NCBI GenBank assembly: GCA_947305865.1
Contig: CAMZEU010000004.1
Span: 1 to 47,357, forward strand
DNA from: an uncultured Clostridia bacterium
GTDB taxonomy: Bacteria > Bacillota > Clostridia > Christensenellales > CAG-917
DNA: 47,357 nt
Direction: 5' to 3'
The first letter of the stretch is position 1, and every line of letters starts with the position of its first letter. Below the pieces are notes generated by a model. It made no database searches. It was not told where the DNA came from and saw nothing but the letters and a program-made list of their open reading frames with translations. The translations under genes were made by a program, and so were the position numbers. Of this stretch, positions 1 to 7,715 are shown in pieces.

Positions 1-2537
1 CTGTAGACTATGATGTTGAAGAGGCTTATGTTTATCTAACACCAATTAGTGTTGTATATGACGAAGATTTATCTTTTGAAAGAAGATTAATAAAGACTAT
101 AAGCAACGAAGCATTTGTTCAATATGCAGGATTTGTTATGAGACCAGGTAAAGATTTCATCTTTACAACTAGGATGTCTCCATTAATAATGCAAGAATCT
201 TTAATTTGTAGTTATTCAATCGGAGAGGCTTCTCCAATAGAAACCGCTTTAGAAGATGGCCAAGTTGAAATCTTTGGCAATTCAGCAACTCAAACAGCTA
301 TTATGTTCCAAATCGTAGATAGCACAGGAAGAATTGCAGGAAGAAAGATAATAGACCTTACACAAACATCCTCATTTGAAGTATCCTTCCATACAAACGG
401 AGATTACAATTTAACAGAGGGTTATACTATTGAAACAACATTAGATGCAACTCCAACACTTGGAGAGGGTGAAGGATATAGACTTATAGTAAGAGATGAA
501 AACGATAAGTTCCTTGGTATGGGTTCGACCATAACAGACGTTCTTGAAAACCAATCTCTAGTAATTCCAGATTTAACACCAACATTCTATAATGCAGCTC
601 TTGCATGTGCAAAGACTGTTAATGGTGTTGAATATATATTTGAAAACTCCGCAAACACAGATGGATGTGAACACGCATTTTCTCCATTTGAAGAAGGACT
701 ATTAAATTTTGATGCTGAAAGTAGCACTGTTACATTTGGTGTTTCTGTTGGAGACATTTATTCCACAAATGAAATAGACATAAAGGCCACTATAACAAAT
801 AGTTATCAAAGTGGAGACCCAGATATATTCTATCTAAACGTTCCATCTGGATTAACAGAGAGTAATACATCCAATGCATTAACTTCAGCAAAATGGACTA
901 ATTTAACCGGCACAGAAATTATTATTACAAATTCTGCCGGAACAATTACATATGGAAGATATACGTATTCTAAGGCTACCACACAAGTTAATGTTGCAAC
1001 TCCAGATGTTAAGAATAGAGAATTAGTATTAAGTGCAACAATTCTAGATTGTCCAGATGAAGGATCTATAAACCATGTTGGATTTAATAGTGGATTTGGT
1101 TCTTCTGGTGGTGCAATTATAAGTGATATTATTCCATATACGGCTGTACAAGATGGAGATAATTGGGTTGTTACTATAGATGAACTTAAGGATACAACAC
1201 TCGTTGGAGGATGGGAATATTCATTCTTGTTGGGTGATTTAGAAATCATGGTTACAAACTTCGTTGGAACTAATGAGGATTTAAATATTTCAGCAAAGGT
1301 AAATTATTATTTAGATGGCGAATCTGCTCATGCTTCAGAAGATGCTATTAAAGTTTATGTAGATGGTTATCCATCTCTTAACGGAAAAGAAATCAACCTG
1401 CAAAACTGGTCTTTAGCATTCTATTCAGATAGTAATTATTCATCTGTTCTTACATTGTCTAATGAAGAAAATAGTATTGGACAAACAAACATGACAGACT
1501 GTGCTTTGTTATATTTACAAAACCCACTTTCAAGTGCTTTCTATTATAAGATGACATATGGCGCAGAAAATGATGTATTAGGTAGTAGTGTAATTAACTT
1601 GCCAACAGCAGCATATGATGAGACAGCTAATGCGGAAGATACGGATGCTCCAACTTGTTATGGTACATTTGTAGCTAATGCTGTCACATTCAATTTAAGT
1701 GGAACAGAAATTGTTTCTACTAATATGTATAACACATATAACATCACAACAAATCTTACAGGAATACATTATCAAAGCAGAGTTGCACGTTTGGCATCTT
1801 CTAACTATGAAATTTATAGAACAGACTTTGATTCAACTAAACCATATATGGCTGTAGAAGATATCCCATATGAAAGCAGTTATGAATATGATATTTATAC
1901 ATTCAGAACTGTTGAAATAGGTGGAGTGGAATACGAGATATATCTTGGAAAAGCATTAGATAACTATACTGTAAGCACAATGATAGTAGATGGTTCATAT
2001 AATGCTGCACATGGTGTCGTATCCGGACCAACATTAACAGATAATGGCTCAGATCAACAATACATAGATATGGAAGTAGTTGCAGATTATCTGGTATCTG
2101 GTACTTCTATAGAAATTCACTGGGGCAACAATGACACAATTGAGATTAATCCTCAAACTGTAATGGGACTAGAATATGCCGCACATGATTATGATCAAAG
2201 TGTAGATGGTTTATGCTCTGTAATTATTAATAACCACCAAGCAAAACCAATAGAGAGTTGTCAAGTAGGAATTCAAGTTATATTCTCAAATTATTTGTCA
2301 GATAAGACGGGAAGCAAGGTAGTAGTTAAACACCAAGTAAGAACTGGTGCTACAGAAATGGCAGCATACAATTTAACCACAAAGGGTTGTGTATTTGCAT
2401 TAGAAGATTCAAATTTAAGAGATGCTAATGGCGATACAGTTCAATTCACGGAATATCAATTAGGTGTATTAGGAACAGCAAATTTATATGCGGTAGATAG
2501 TGATGTAATTTTAATTACAGAACATGATATTGCATAA
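1..2537 (+). CDS. Partial large hypothetical beta-rich protein (5' end outside window)
   Basis: The frame of the listed ORF is open from base 3 to the left edge without a stop, so the ATG at 138 is internal and the gene begins outside the window. About 844 residues are visible. The sequence is rich in Thr, Ser, Asn, Tyr and Val with many short alternating hydrophobic stretches, as in extracellular proteins built of repeated beta-sandwich domains. I recognise no family. There is no LPXTG motif, C-terminal membrane helix or SLH domain, and the chain ends abruptly at ...ITEHDIA. If it is secreted, the signal peptide must lie upstream of the window. The mscS gene follows 35 bases after the stop with no terminator, so the two may be co-transcribed. 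The existence of the CDS is secure; the extracellular location is inference from composition. Confidence 0.85.
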   Translation, partial: VDYDVEEAYVYLTPISVVYDEDLSFERRLIKTISNEAFVQYAGFVMRPGKDFIFTTRMSPLIMQESLICSYSIGEASPIETALEDGQVEIFGNSATQTAIMFQIVDSTGRIAGRKIIDLTQTSSFEVSFHTNGDYNLTEGYTIETTLDATPTLGEGEGYRLIVRDENDKFLGMGSTITDVLENQSLVIPDLTPTFYNAALACAKTVNGVEYIFENSANTDGCEHAFSPFEEGLLNFDAESSTVTFGVSVGDIYSTNEIDIKATITNSYQSGDPDIFYLNVPSGLTESNTSNALTSAKWTNLTGTEIIITNSAGTITYGRYTYSKATTQVNVATPDVKNRELVLSATILDCPDEGSINHVGFNSGFGSSGGAIISDIIPYTAVQDGDNWVVTIDELKDTTLVGGWEYSFLLGDLEIMVTNFVGTNEDLNISAKVNYYLDGESAHASEDAIKVYVDGYPSLNGKEINLQNWSLAFYSDSNYSSVLTLSNEENSIGQTNMTDCALLYLQNPLSSAFYYKMTYGAENDVLGSSVINLPTAAYDETANAEDTDAPTCYGTFVANAVTFNLSGTEIVSTNMYNTYNITTNLTGIHYQSRVARLASSNYEIYRTDFDSTKPYMAVEDIPYESSYEYDIYTFRTVEIGGVEYEIYLGKALDNYTVSTMIVDGSYNAAHGVVSGPTLTDNGSDQQYIDMEVVADYLVSGTSIEIHWGNNDTIEINPQTVMGLEYAAHDYDQSVDGLCSVIINNHQAKPIESCQVGIQVIFSNYLSDKTGSKVVVKHQVRTGATEMAAYNLTTKGCVFALEDSNLRDANGDTVQFTEYQLGVLGTANLYAVDSDVILITEHDIA

Positions 2538-2572
2538 AATATAAAAATAACAAAAAAAGGATGAATGAAAAA

Positions 2573-3667
2573 ATGGAAGAAATCGTAAAAGAAGTTAACG
2601 CAGAACAAGACGTTAAAGCAGAGAAGAAAAAGAAGAACAAAAAGATAGCAATTATCGTTGAAGCTTGCGTTTGTGCAGTATTAATATTGGCTTTCGTAGC
2701 TTTAATAGTCATTGAAGTAGTTGCACCAACTACAGCAGCAGGCACATGGATCCAAGAAAACATTTGGAACACAAGTGAAGCTGGTGCTAAGTTCATGACA
2801 CATCTACCAGTCTTAATTAAGAGTGTCATTTACATCGTTATAGTTTTAGTTGTATGTATCTTAGTAAGATTAATCTTCAAGAAGATTATGGAGAAATCTC
2901 ACAGAGCACAAACAGTTTTAACTTTAATAGATGGATTAGTAAAGTATGCAGCTGCATTAGCTATTATCATATTGGTACTACAAGCCATTGGAGTAAATGC
3001 TATGGCAATATTCGCTTCAGTTGGAATTCTCACCTTAGTTATAGGTTTAGGATGCCAGAGCCTCATTGCAGACATCGTAGCAGGTATGTTCTTAGTATTT
3101 GAAAACGAATACAATGTTGGTGAAATCATTACAGTTGGAGATTTCAGAGGAACAGTTACAGAAATCGGTATTCGTTCTACAAAAATCTTAGACGCAGCTG
3201 GAAACATTAAGATTATCAACAACTCAGATATTTCTAATGTTATTAATATGTCCAGAGAATTATCTCTTGCTATTGTAGACTGTGAGTTCCCATATGATGT
3301 ACCAATCGAAGTTATAGAAGGATTACTCAAAGACAACTTTGAAGACTTCAAGAATAAGATTCCAGCAATCATGGAAGGACCATATTACAAAGGCGTTTCT
3401 GGATATGGAGATTCCAACGTTGCAGTTAAGATAGTTGCAAAGTGTAACGAAGAAGACAGATACCAAGTACAAAGAGACTTGTTAAGAGAATATCGTAGAG
3501 TATTCAGAGAAGCAGGTATAGACCTCTCCTTCAACCAAGTTGTTATTTCTCAATTCAAGCCAACAGAATATAAGGCAACACATCAAATTAAGAAAGAAGC
3601 AGAACAATTCGTTGCAGAACAAAAAGAATTATCCAAAGATATGGATCAATCTAACCAAACTTTATAA
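2573..3667 (+). CDS. MscS-family mechanosensitive ion channel
   Basis: A small-conductance mechanosensitive channel that opens under membrane tension to release solutes. After a Lys-rich cytoplasmic N-terminus there are three hydrophobic segments (roughly residues 20-45, 75-100 and 120-165). The pore helix region reads GVNAMAIFASVGILTLVIG, followed by the conserved beta-domain stretch FENEYNVGEIITVGDFRGTV, both diagnostic of MscS. The length (364 aa) is normal for Firmicutes members. The ORF-track ATG at 2561 directly abuts the AAAAAGG ribosome binding site. The in-frame ATG at 2573 has a usable, slightly long spacing and is chosen here. A hairpin terminator follows the stop. The C-terminal tail is acidic and Gln-rich. 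Confidence 0.92.
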   Translation: MEEIVKEVNAEQDVKAEKKKKNKKIAIIVEACVCAVLILAFVALIVIEVVAPTTAAGTWIQENIWNTSEAGAKFMTHLPVLIKSVIYIVIVLVVCILVRLIFKKIMEKSHRAQTVLTLIDGLVKYAAALAIIILVLQAIGVNAMAIFASVGILTLVIGLGCQSLIADIVAGMFLVFENEYNVGEIITVGDFRGTVTEIGIRSTKILDAAGNIKIINNSDISNVINMSRELSLAIVDCEFPYDVPIEVIEGLLKDNFEDFKNKIPAIMEGPYYKGVSGYGDSNVAVKIVAKCNEEDRYQVQRDLLREYRRVFREAGIDLSFNQVVISQFKPTEYKATHQIKKEAEQFVAEQKELSKDMDQSNQTL

Positions 3668-3705
3668 TCTTTAGTTAGTCATTCATCCATATAACATAGT
3701 TATAT

Positions 3706-3737
3706 AACCATCAGTGTTATGCTGGTGGTTATTTTAT
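3706..3737 (+). terminator. Intrinsic terminator after mscS
   Basis: AACCATCAG and CTGGTGGTT pair over 9 bp with one G-T wobble around a 7-base loop, followed by an A/T run ATTTTATTT. Confidence 0.75.
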
Positions 3738-3772
3738 TTAAAAAAATGATAGTTATTTCACATTATTCTTAT

Positions 3773-3778
3773 TATAAT
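3773..3778 (+). promoter_or_regulatory. -10 box for the ZIP transporter gene
   Basis: A perfect TATAAT lies 30 bases before the ATG, just downstream of the mscS terminator. The -35 at 17 bp spacing (TAGTTA) is poor, so this promoter is either weak or activator-dependent. Confidence 0.4.
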
Positions 3779-3807
3779 ATTATACGAAAACAAAAAGGGA
3801 GCATTTC

Positions 3808-4608
3808 ATGAGCGCAACAGGAAGTGCAATTTTAGGAATATCTTTAATATTTGCTTGTACTATTATAGGTGCTGCTTTAGTATTCTTCTTTAAGGGAAAA
3901 GAAATCAGTCCTAAATTAAATCAAGTATTTACAGGTCTTGCAGCTGGCATTATGCTTTCAGCAGCATTCTTTTCATTAATGCTTCCAGCAATTGAATCCG
4001 AGATATCATATATGCCTGTTTGGGCAGTTGTAGGTATTTCAATATCAATTGGTGCTGTATTCCTTTGGGGAATAGATAAGATAGTCCCACACTTCCATGC
4101 TGGAGATAATAAAGAAGAAGGTATAAAGACTTTGTCTTTAAGTAGAACCTCAAAAATGTTTCTTGCTGTTACTATTCATAATATTCCAGAAGGTTTAGCA
4201 GTTGGTATTGCATATAGCGCAGCCCTTGCTGCATGGACTGACGCTTCATCTAACGCACTTTGGGGAGCATTAATATTAGCAATCGGTATTGGTGTTCAAA
4301 ACATCCCAGAGGGCGCTGTAGTGGCTCTAGCAATAAAAGGTGAGACTGGTTCAAGTGTTAAAGGCTTCTTGCTAGGTGTTTGTTCTGGTGTAGTAGAACC
4401 AATTGCAGCTGTTATAGGTTTATTCCTTGCAATGCAAATTCAAGTTGTAATGCCTTGGGCATTAGCATTCGCTGCTGGTTGTATGTTATACGTTATTGTT
4501 GAAGAAATGATTCCAGAAATGAAAAGTGATACCGTACACCATCATGGTGTTTGGGCATTCATTATTAGTTTCATTGGAATGACAATAATGGAAATTGCAC
4601 TAGGTTAA
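3808..4608 (+). CDS. ZIP-family divalent metal transporter
   Basis: An integral membrane transporter of the ZIP family that brings Zn2+ (or Fe2+/Mn2+) into the cytoplasm. It is 266 aa with about eight hydrophobic helices. The metal path is visible as HNIPEGLAVG in TM4 and QNIPEGAVVA in TM5, the paired signatures of the ZupT/GufA group. A cytoplasmic His-containing loop (VPHFHAGDN) precedes TM4. The start is supported by AAAGGGAG at good spacing. It converges on the cation-diffusion facilitator gene, and the two stop codons share the palindrome TTAA. Metal specificity cannot be read from sequence alone. Confidence 0.9.
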   Translation: MSATGSAILGISLIFACTIIGAALVFFFKGKEISPKLNQVFTGLAAGIMLSAAFFSLMLPAIESEISYMPVWAVVGISISIGAVFLWGIDKIVPHFHAGDNKEEGIKTLSLSRTSKMFLAVTIHNIPEGLAVGIAYSAALAAWTDASSNALWGALILAIGIGVQNIPEGAVVALAIKGETGSSVKGFLLGVCSGVVEPIAAVIGLFLAMQIQVVMPWALAFAAGCMLYVIVEEMIPEMKSDTVHHHGVWAFIISFIGMTIMEIALG

Positions 4609-5765
4609 TAATCGTAGTCTATATTTACAATATAGTTATAATCCGGATATTTTTCTCTTAAAGCATTTTTTACACTATCACAAGTTCCATGTGGGTCTTT
4701 ATCATCGAAGTCTATAACTAAATCAAAGAACACGATTTTTTCTTCTTCGTTTACATAGAAACCATGAGTTTGAAGAATATGTGGTTTATCTTTTGTAAGT
4801 TCGTCTAAATCTGCCTTATTATCTCTAGAAATTTCTGTGCTTGTATTATCTGCATATACTCCAACTGTCATTATCATGTTGTATTTGAAATACATATGTC
4901 CTGCAATTTGCTTCTCAAGAGCCATCATTTCTTGGGCATTCATATCATCTCGTACAGCAATATGAACAGAACCAATGTATTTATTTGTTCCATAGTTATT
5001 TAGAATCAAATCATAAACGCCTTTAACTTCCTCAAATTGGGCTATATCTTCTTTTACTTTTCTTGTGGTTTCATCATCTATACGAATACCAATGATTAAA
5101 GAGAGGGATTCTTTTATAATTCCAAAACCGGATTTAAGAATGAATAAGCCAATGATTATACCTACATAACCTTCTATGTAGAAGTGTCCGTATAGTGCAA
5201 CTATTGCAGAAATTAATGTGCCGGTGGAGAGGATTGCATCAAATAAAGCATCCATACCACTTGCTTTTAGTGTATCACTGTTGAGTTTCTTCGCTTGAAT
5301 TCTATAGAATATGCCAAGTCCAAGTTTTATAAAAATAGCAACACCAATAATTACAAGGGATATAACTGTATAGGATGGCAATACTTTAGTATTGAAGTAT
5401 TCTATTATGGATACTATAGATTCATAAATAGCCATACCACCAGCAAATAAAATGATAGCACCAATAATAGTGGAAGTGAGGTATTCAATTCTTCCATGTC
5501 CATAAGGGTGCTTTCTGTCTGGTTTTTTATTTGAAAGTTTTGTTCCAATGATGGTAATAATGGATGAGAGGGCATCTGTTAAGTTGTTTAAAGCATCCAT
5601 GATAATTGCAACGGATCCTGCCAAGAAACCAATTACAGCCTTTATAGCAACTAAGACAACGTTGCCACCTATACCAACGATACTTGTTCCAACAATACCT
5701 TTTTCTCTAGCTTTAATGACTTTGTCTAAATCGACATTTTTGTTCTCTAAATCTAATTTTTCCAT
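4605..5765 (-). CDS. Cation diffusion facilitator (metal efflux), DxxxD type
   Basis: A six-helix CDF transporter that exports a divalent cation in exchange for protons, with a C-terminal cytoplasmic ferredoxin-like domain from about residue 205. The TM2 motif is DALNNLTDALSS and the TM5 motif is DALFDA. Zinc exporters such as YiiP carry HxxxD in TM5. The DxxxD here is a pattern associated with manganese-type CDFs, so Mn2+ (possibly Fe2+ or Mg2+) is the likelier substrate; this is inference. The ORF-track start is a TTG. The ATG at 5765, preceded by AGAGG, is preferred and gives 386 aa. It lies 30 bases after mgtE on the same strand, so the two form an operon. About 90 extra C-terminal residues follow the usual domain. 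Confidence 0.9.
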   Translation of the reverse strand: MEKLDLENKNVDLDKVIKAREKGIVGTSIVGIGGNVVLVAIKAVIGFLAGSVAIIMDALNNLTDALSSIITIIGTKLSNKKPDRKHPYGHGRIEYLTSTIIGAIILFAGGMAIYESIVSIIEYFNTKVLPSYTVISLVIIGVAIFIKLGLGIFYRIQAKKLNSDTLKASGMDALFDAILSTGTLISAIVALYGHFYIEGYVGIIIGLFILKSGFGIIKESLSLIIGIRIDDETTRKVKEDIAQFEEVKGVYDLILNNYGTNKYIGSVHIAVRDDMNAQEMMALEKQIAGHMYFKYNMIMTVGVYADNTSTEISRDNKADLDELTKDKPHILQTHGFYVNEEEKIVFFDLVIDFDDKDPHGTCDSVKNALREKYPDYNYIVNIDYDY

Positions 5766-5795
5766 AATTACCTCTAATAACAAATTGTATTATCA

Positions 5796-7466
5796 TTAAG
5801 ATAATAATGCAACGGCTATTGTGCAATAAATTATTAATGAGAGAGCATCTACTATAGTTGTAATGAATGGACTTGCAACTACAGCAGGGTCTAACTTGCA
5901 TTTCTTTGCAAGCAATGGGAGTAAACAGCCAACCATCTTCGCAATAACTACTGTGATGAATAATGCAAGGGATACTATAGCACAACGAATAGGAGTGTAG
6001 TCATGGTATCCAAAAGCAAGATTATCTAATAACATAAGTTTTCCGAAGCAAGCAACTGCTAGGGTGGCGCCAAGCAACATAGAAACACGTATTTCTTTCC
6101 ATAGGACTCTAAATACATCTTTCGTTTCAACTTCACCAAGAGCTAAGGAACGAATAACTGTAACGGAAGCTTGTGAACCAGCATTACCACCCGTATCCAT
6201 AATCATAGGAACACAAGCAAACAATACAGCACTAATTGCACTTAATTTTGCTTCATACTTATTTATAATAAGTCCTGTGAAGGTTGCACTAACTAAGAGA
6301 ACAAGCAACCAAGGAATTCTGTTCTTCCAAATGCCAAATACACTTGTTTTAAGGTATGGTTTATCACTTGGACGGATAGCGTTCATCTTTGCGATATCTT
6401 CCGTGTTCTCTTCTTGCAAAACATCAATAGCATCGTCAACTGTAACAATACCAACTAATCTGTTTTCATCATCTACAACTGGTATTGCAAGGAAGCCATA
6501 TTCTGCAAGTTTTCTAGAAACATCTTCTTGGTCGTCTGTGGTATGTGCATAAATAACGTTTTCTTCCATGATATCTTCAATAAGGGTATCTGGGGAGGCG
6601 AGCATCAAGTCTTTTGCAGATACAAGACCAATAAGTTTATTTGTTCTATCTACAACATAACATGTGTAAATTGTTTCCTTGTTAATAGCATTTTTTCTAA
6701 TCTTTTCAAATGCATGTTCAACTGTGATATCTGGATAGAAGTACATGTACTCAACAGTCATGATAGAGCCAGCGCTATCTTCTGGGTACTTAAGAATTTG
6801 GTTTAAGTATTTTCTCTTTGCTGGATCTATTTTTGCAAGAAGTCTTTTTACAACATTGGATGGCATTTCTTCCACGATATCTGCCATATCGTCAACGAAC
6901 ATCTCGTCTGTAACTTCTTTCAATTCCTGGTCTGTTAATCTATTAAGTAATTCTTCTTGTGTATCTGAATCCATTTCTACGAAAGCCTCAGCAGCTGCAT
7001 CCTTTGGAAGAAGTCTAAAGAGGATAGGCATATCTTCTGGAGGAGTATTTTCGAAAATATCTGCCAAGTCGTTTTCGTTCATAGATGCGAGTAATGGCTT
7101 AAGAGTAGTGAAGTTCTTTTCTTTAAGGAGGAGGTTAATTTCTTCATAGTCTACAATCTTAAGAGCGGTTTTTTCTGGCAAGTCTTCAATGATGTCAACT
7201 TTGTCTTCTGCATCTACTTCTTCTAGGAATTCATCCAATTCTTCAGTATTCAAGCTGTCAATAATTTTTTGCTTGGTATCTGGTTCCAATTCAATAAGTA
7301 CATCAGCAAGGAAGTCGCTTTCAAGTTCCTTACAGATATGGATTAAAGTAGCATCATCTAATTCTTCTAGAATAGATGCGGCAAATCTTGCATTTAATTG
7401 AGAAAGTTCTTCTGCAGCAAGAGAATAATTGCCTTCTTTCAAAAGTTCAAGAATTCTTTCCTTCAT
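5796..7466 (-). CDS. mgtE: MgtE-family magnesium transporter with duplicated N domain
   Basis: A Mg2+ channel/transporter gated by intracellular Mg2+. The order is an extra N-like helical repeat (about 1-105), a standard MgtE N domain (107-228), the YPEDSAGSIMT linker (about 228-238), two CBS domains (about 240-365), and a five-helix pore domain (385-556) containing the selectivity signature DTGGNAGSQASV. At 556 aa it is about 100 residues longer than the usual 450. The extra part resembles the second copy (EDKVDIIEDLP versus VDDMADIVEEMP). No ribosome binding site is visible before the ATG, and no alternative start lies nearby. It is the first large gene of an operon with the CDF and is preceded by a translated-looking 22-codon ORF. 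Confidence 0.93.
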   Translation of the reverse strand: MKERILELLKEGNYSLAAEELSQLNARFAASILEELDDATLIHICKELESDFLADVLIELEPDTKQKIIDSLNTEELDEFLEEVDAEDKVDIIEDLPEKTALKIVDYEEINLLLKEKNFTTLKPLLASMNENDLADIFENTPPEDMPILFRLLPKDAAAEAFVEMDSDTQEELLNRLTDQELKEVTDEMFVDDMADIVEEMPSNVVKRLLAKIDPAKRKYLNQILKYPEDSAGSIMTVEYMYFYPDITVEHAFEKIRKNAINKETIYTCYVVDRTNKLIGLVSAKDLMLASPDTLIEDIMEENVIYAHTTDDQEDVSRKLAEYGFLAIPVVDDENRLVGIVTVDDAIDVLQEENTEDIAKMNAIRPSDKPYLKTSVFGIWKNRIPWLLVLLVSATFTGLIINKYEAKLSAISAVLFACVPMIMDTGGNAGSQASVTVIRSLALGEVETKDVFRVLWKEIRVSMLLGATLAVACFGKLMLLDNLAFGYHDYTPIRCAIVSLALFITVVIAKMVGCLLPLLAKKCKLDPAVVASPFITTIVDALSLIIYCTIAVALLS

Positions 7467-7507
7467 AATTAAAGTAAGTCAGAGATTATCTACAAAGAAA
7501 ATATAGA

Positions 7508-7576
7508 TTAAAAGTTATTGGAACAAGCCAAACAACTTCGATAAGGTACATCTTCTTCACATAAGTGATAGTTCAT
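7508..7576 (-). CDS. Putative 22-aa leader peptide upstream of mgtE
   Basis: Too short for the ORF track. On the minus strand AAAGGAGG lies 8 bases before an ATG that opens a 22-codon ORF ending in TAA, 41 bases before mgtE. The peptide begins MNYHLCEEDVP and later carries CLAC. It has one His and three Cys residues (HxC, then CxxC) and an early acidic EED followed by V-P. The ribosome binding site is the best in this region, while mgtE has none. This fits a regulatory leader peptide. Acidic or Pro-containing early segments are known to destabilise ribosomes at low Mg2+ (the E. coli MgtL principle). The alternative is a small metal-binding peptide. That it is translated is well supported; its role is inference. 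Confidence 0.6.
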   Translation of the reverse strand: MNYHLCEEDVPYRSCLACSNNF

Positions 7577-7619
7577 GACTCGTTCCTCCTTTAAGAATTA
7601 CACTACTGTGTTTTTGCCT

Positions 7620-7648
7620 ATTCTAACACCTTAATTTTTTTATGGCAA
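7620..7648 (-). promoter_or_regulatory. Promoter of the leader peptide-mgtE-CDF operon
   Basis: On the minus strand, TTGCCA (7648-7643), a 17-base spacer and TAGAAT (7625-7620). Transcription would begin near 7612, giving a leader of roughly 146 nt that contains the 22-codon ORF. Confidence 0.7.
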
Positions 7649-7663
7649 CCATTTTTATAAAAT

Positions 7664-7693
7664 AAAAAACTCCCATCTTTTAAGACAGGAGTT
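7664..7693 (-). terminator. Terminator after the aminotransferase gene
   Basis: On the minus strand AACTCC pairs with GGAGTT, extended inward by partly wobble-paired TGTCTT/AAGATG, and is followed by a T-run. It lies 23 bases past the aminotransferase stop and separates that gene from the mgtE promoter. Confidence 0.75.
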
Positions 7694-7715
7694 AGTGTAT
7701 AGATAATATTATATA

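Noticed and set aside
830-1249. Minus-strand ORF of 139 aa inside the left-edge gene
   Set aside because: It is a shadow of the plus-strand frame with low-complexity composition and no ribosome binding site; the same applies to the other antisense lines in rpoB, rpoC, fusA, recD2 and mgtE.
7467-7620. M-box (ykoK) Mg2+ riboswitch before mgtE
   Set aside because: The leader is only about 146 bases, lacks the conserved M-box core, and is largely occupied by the short ORF.
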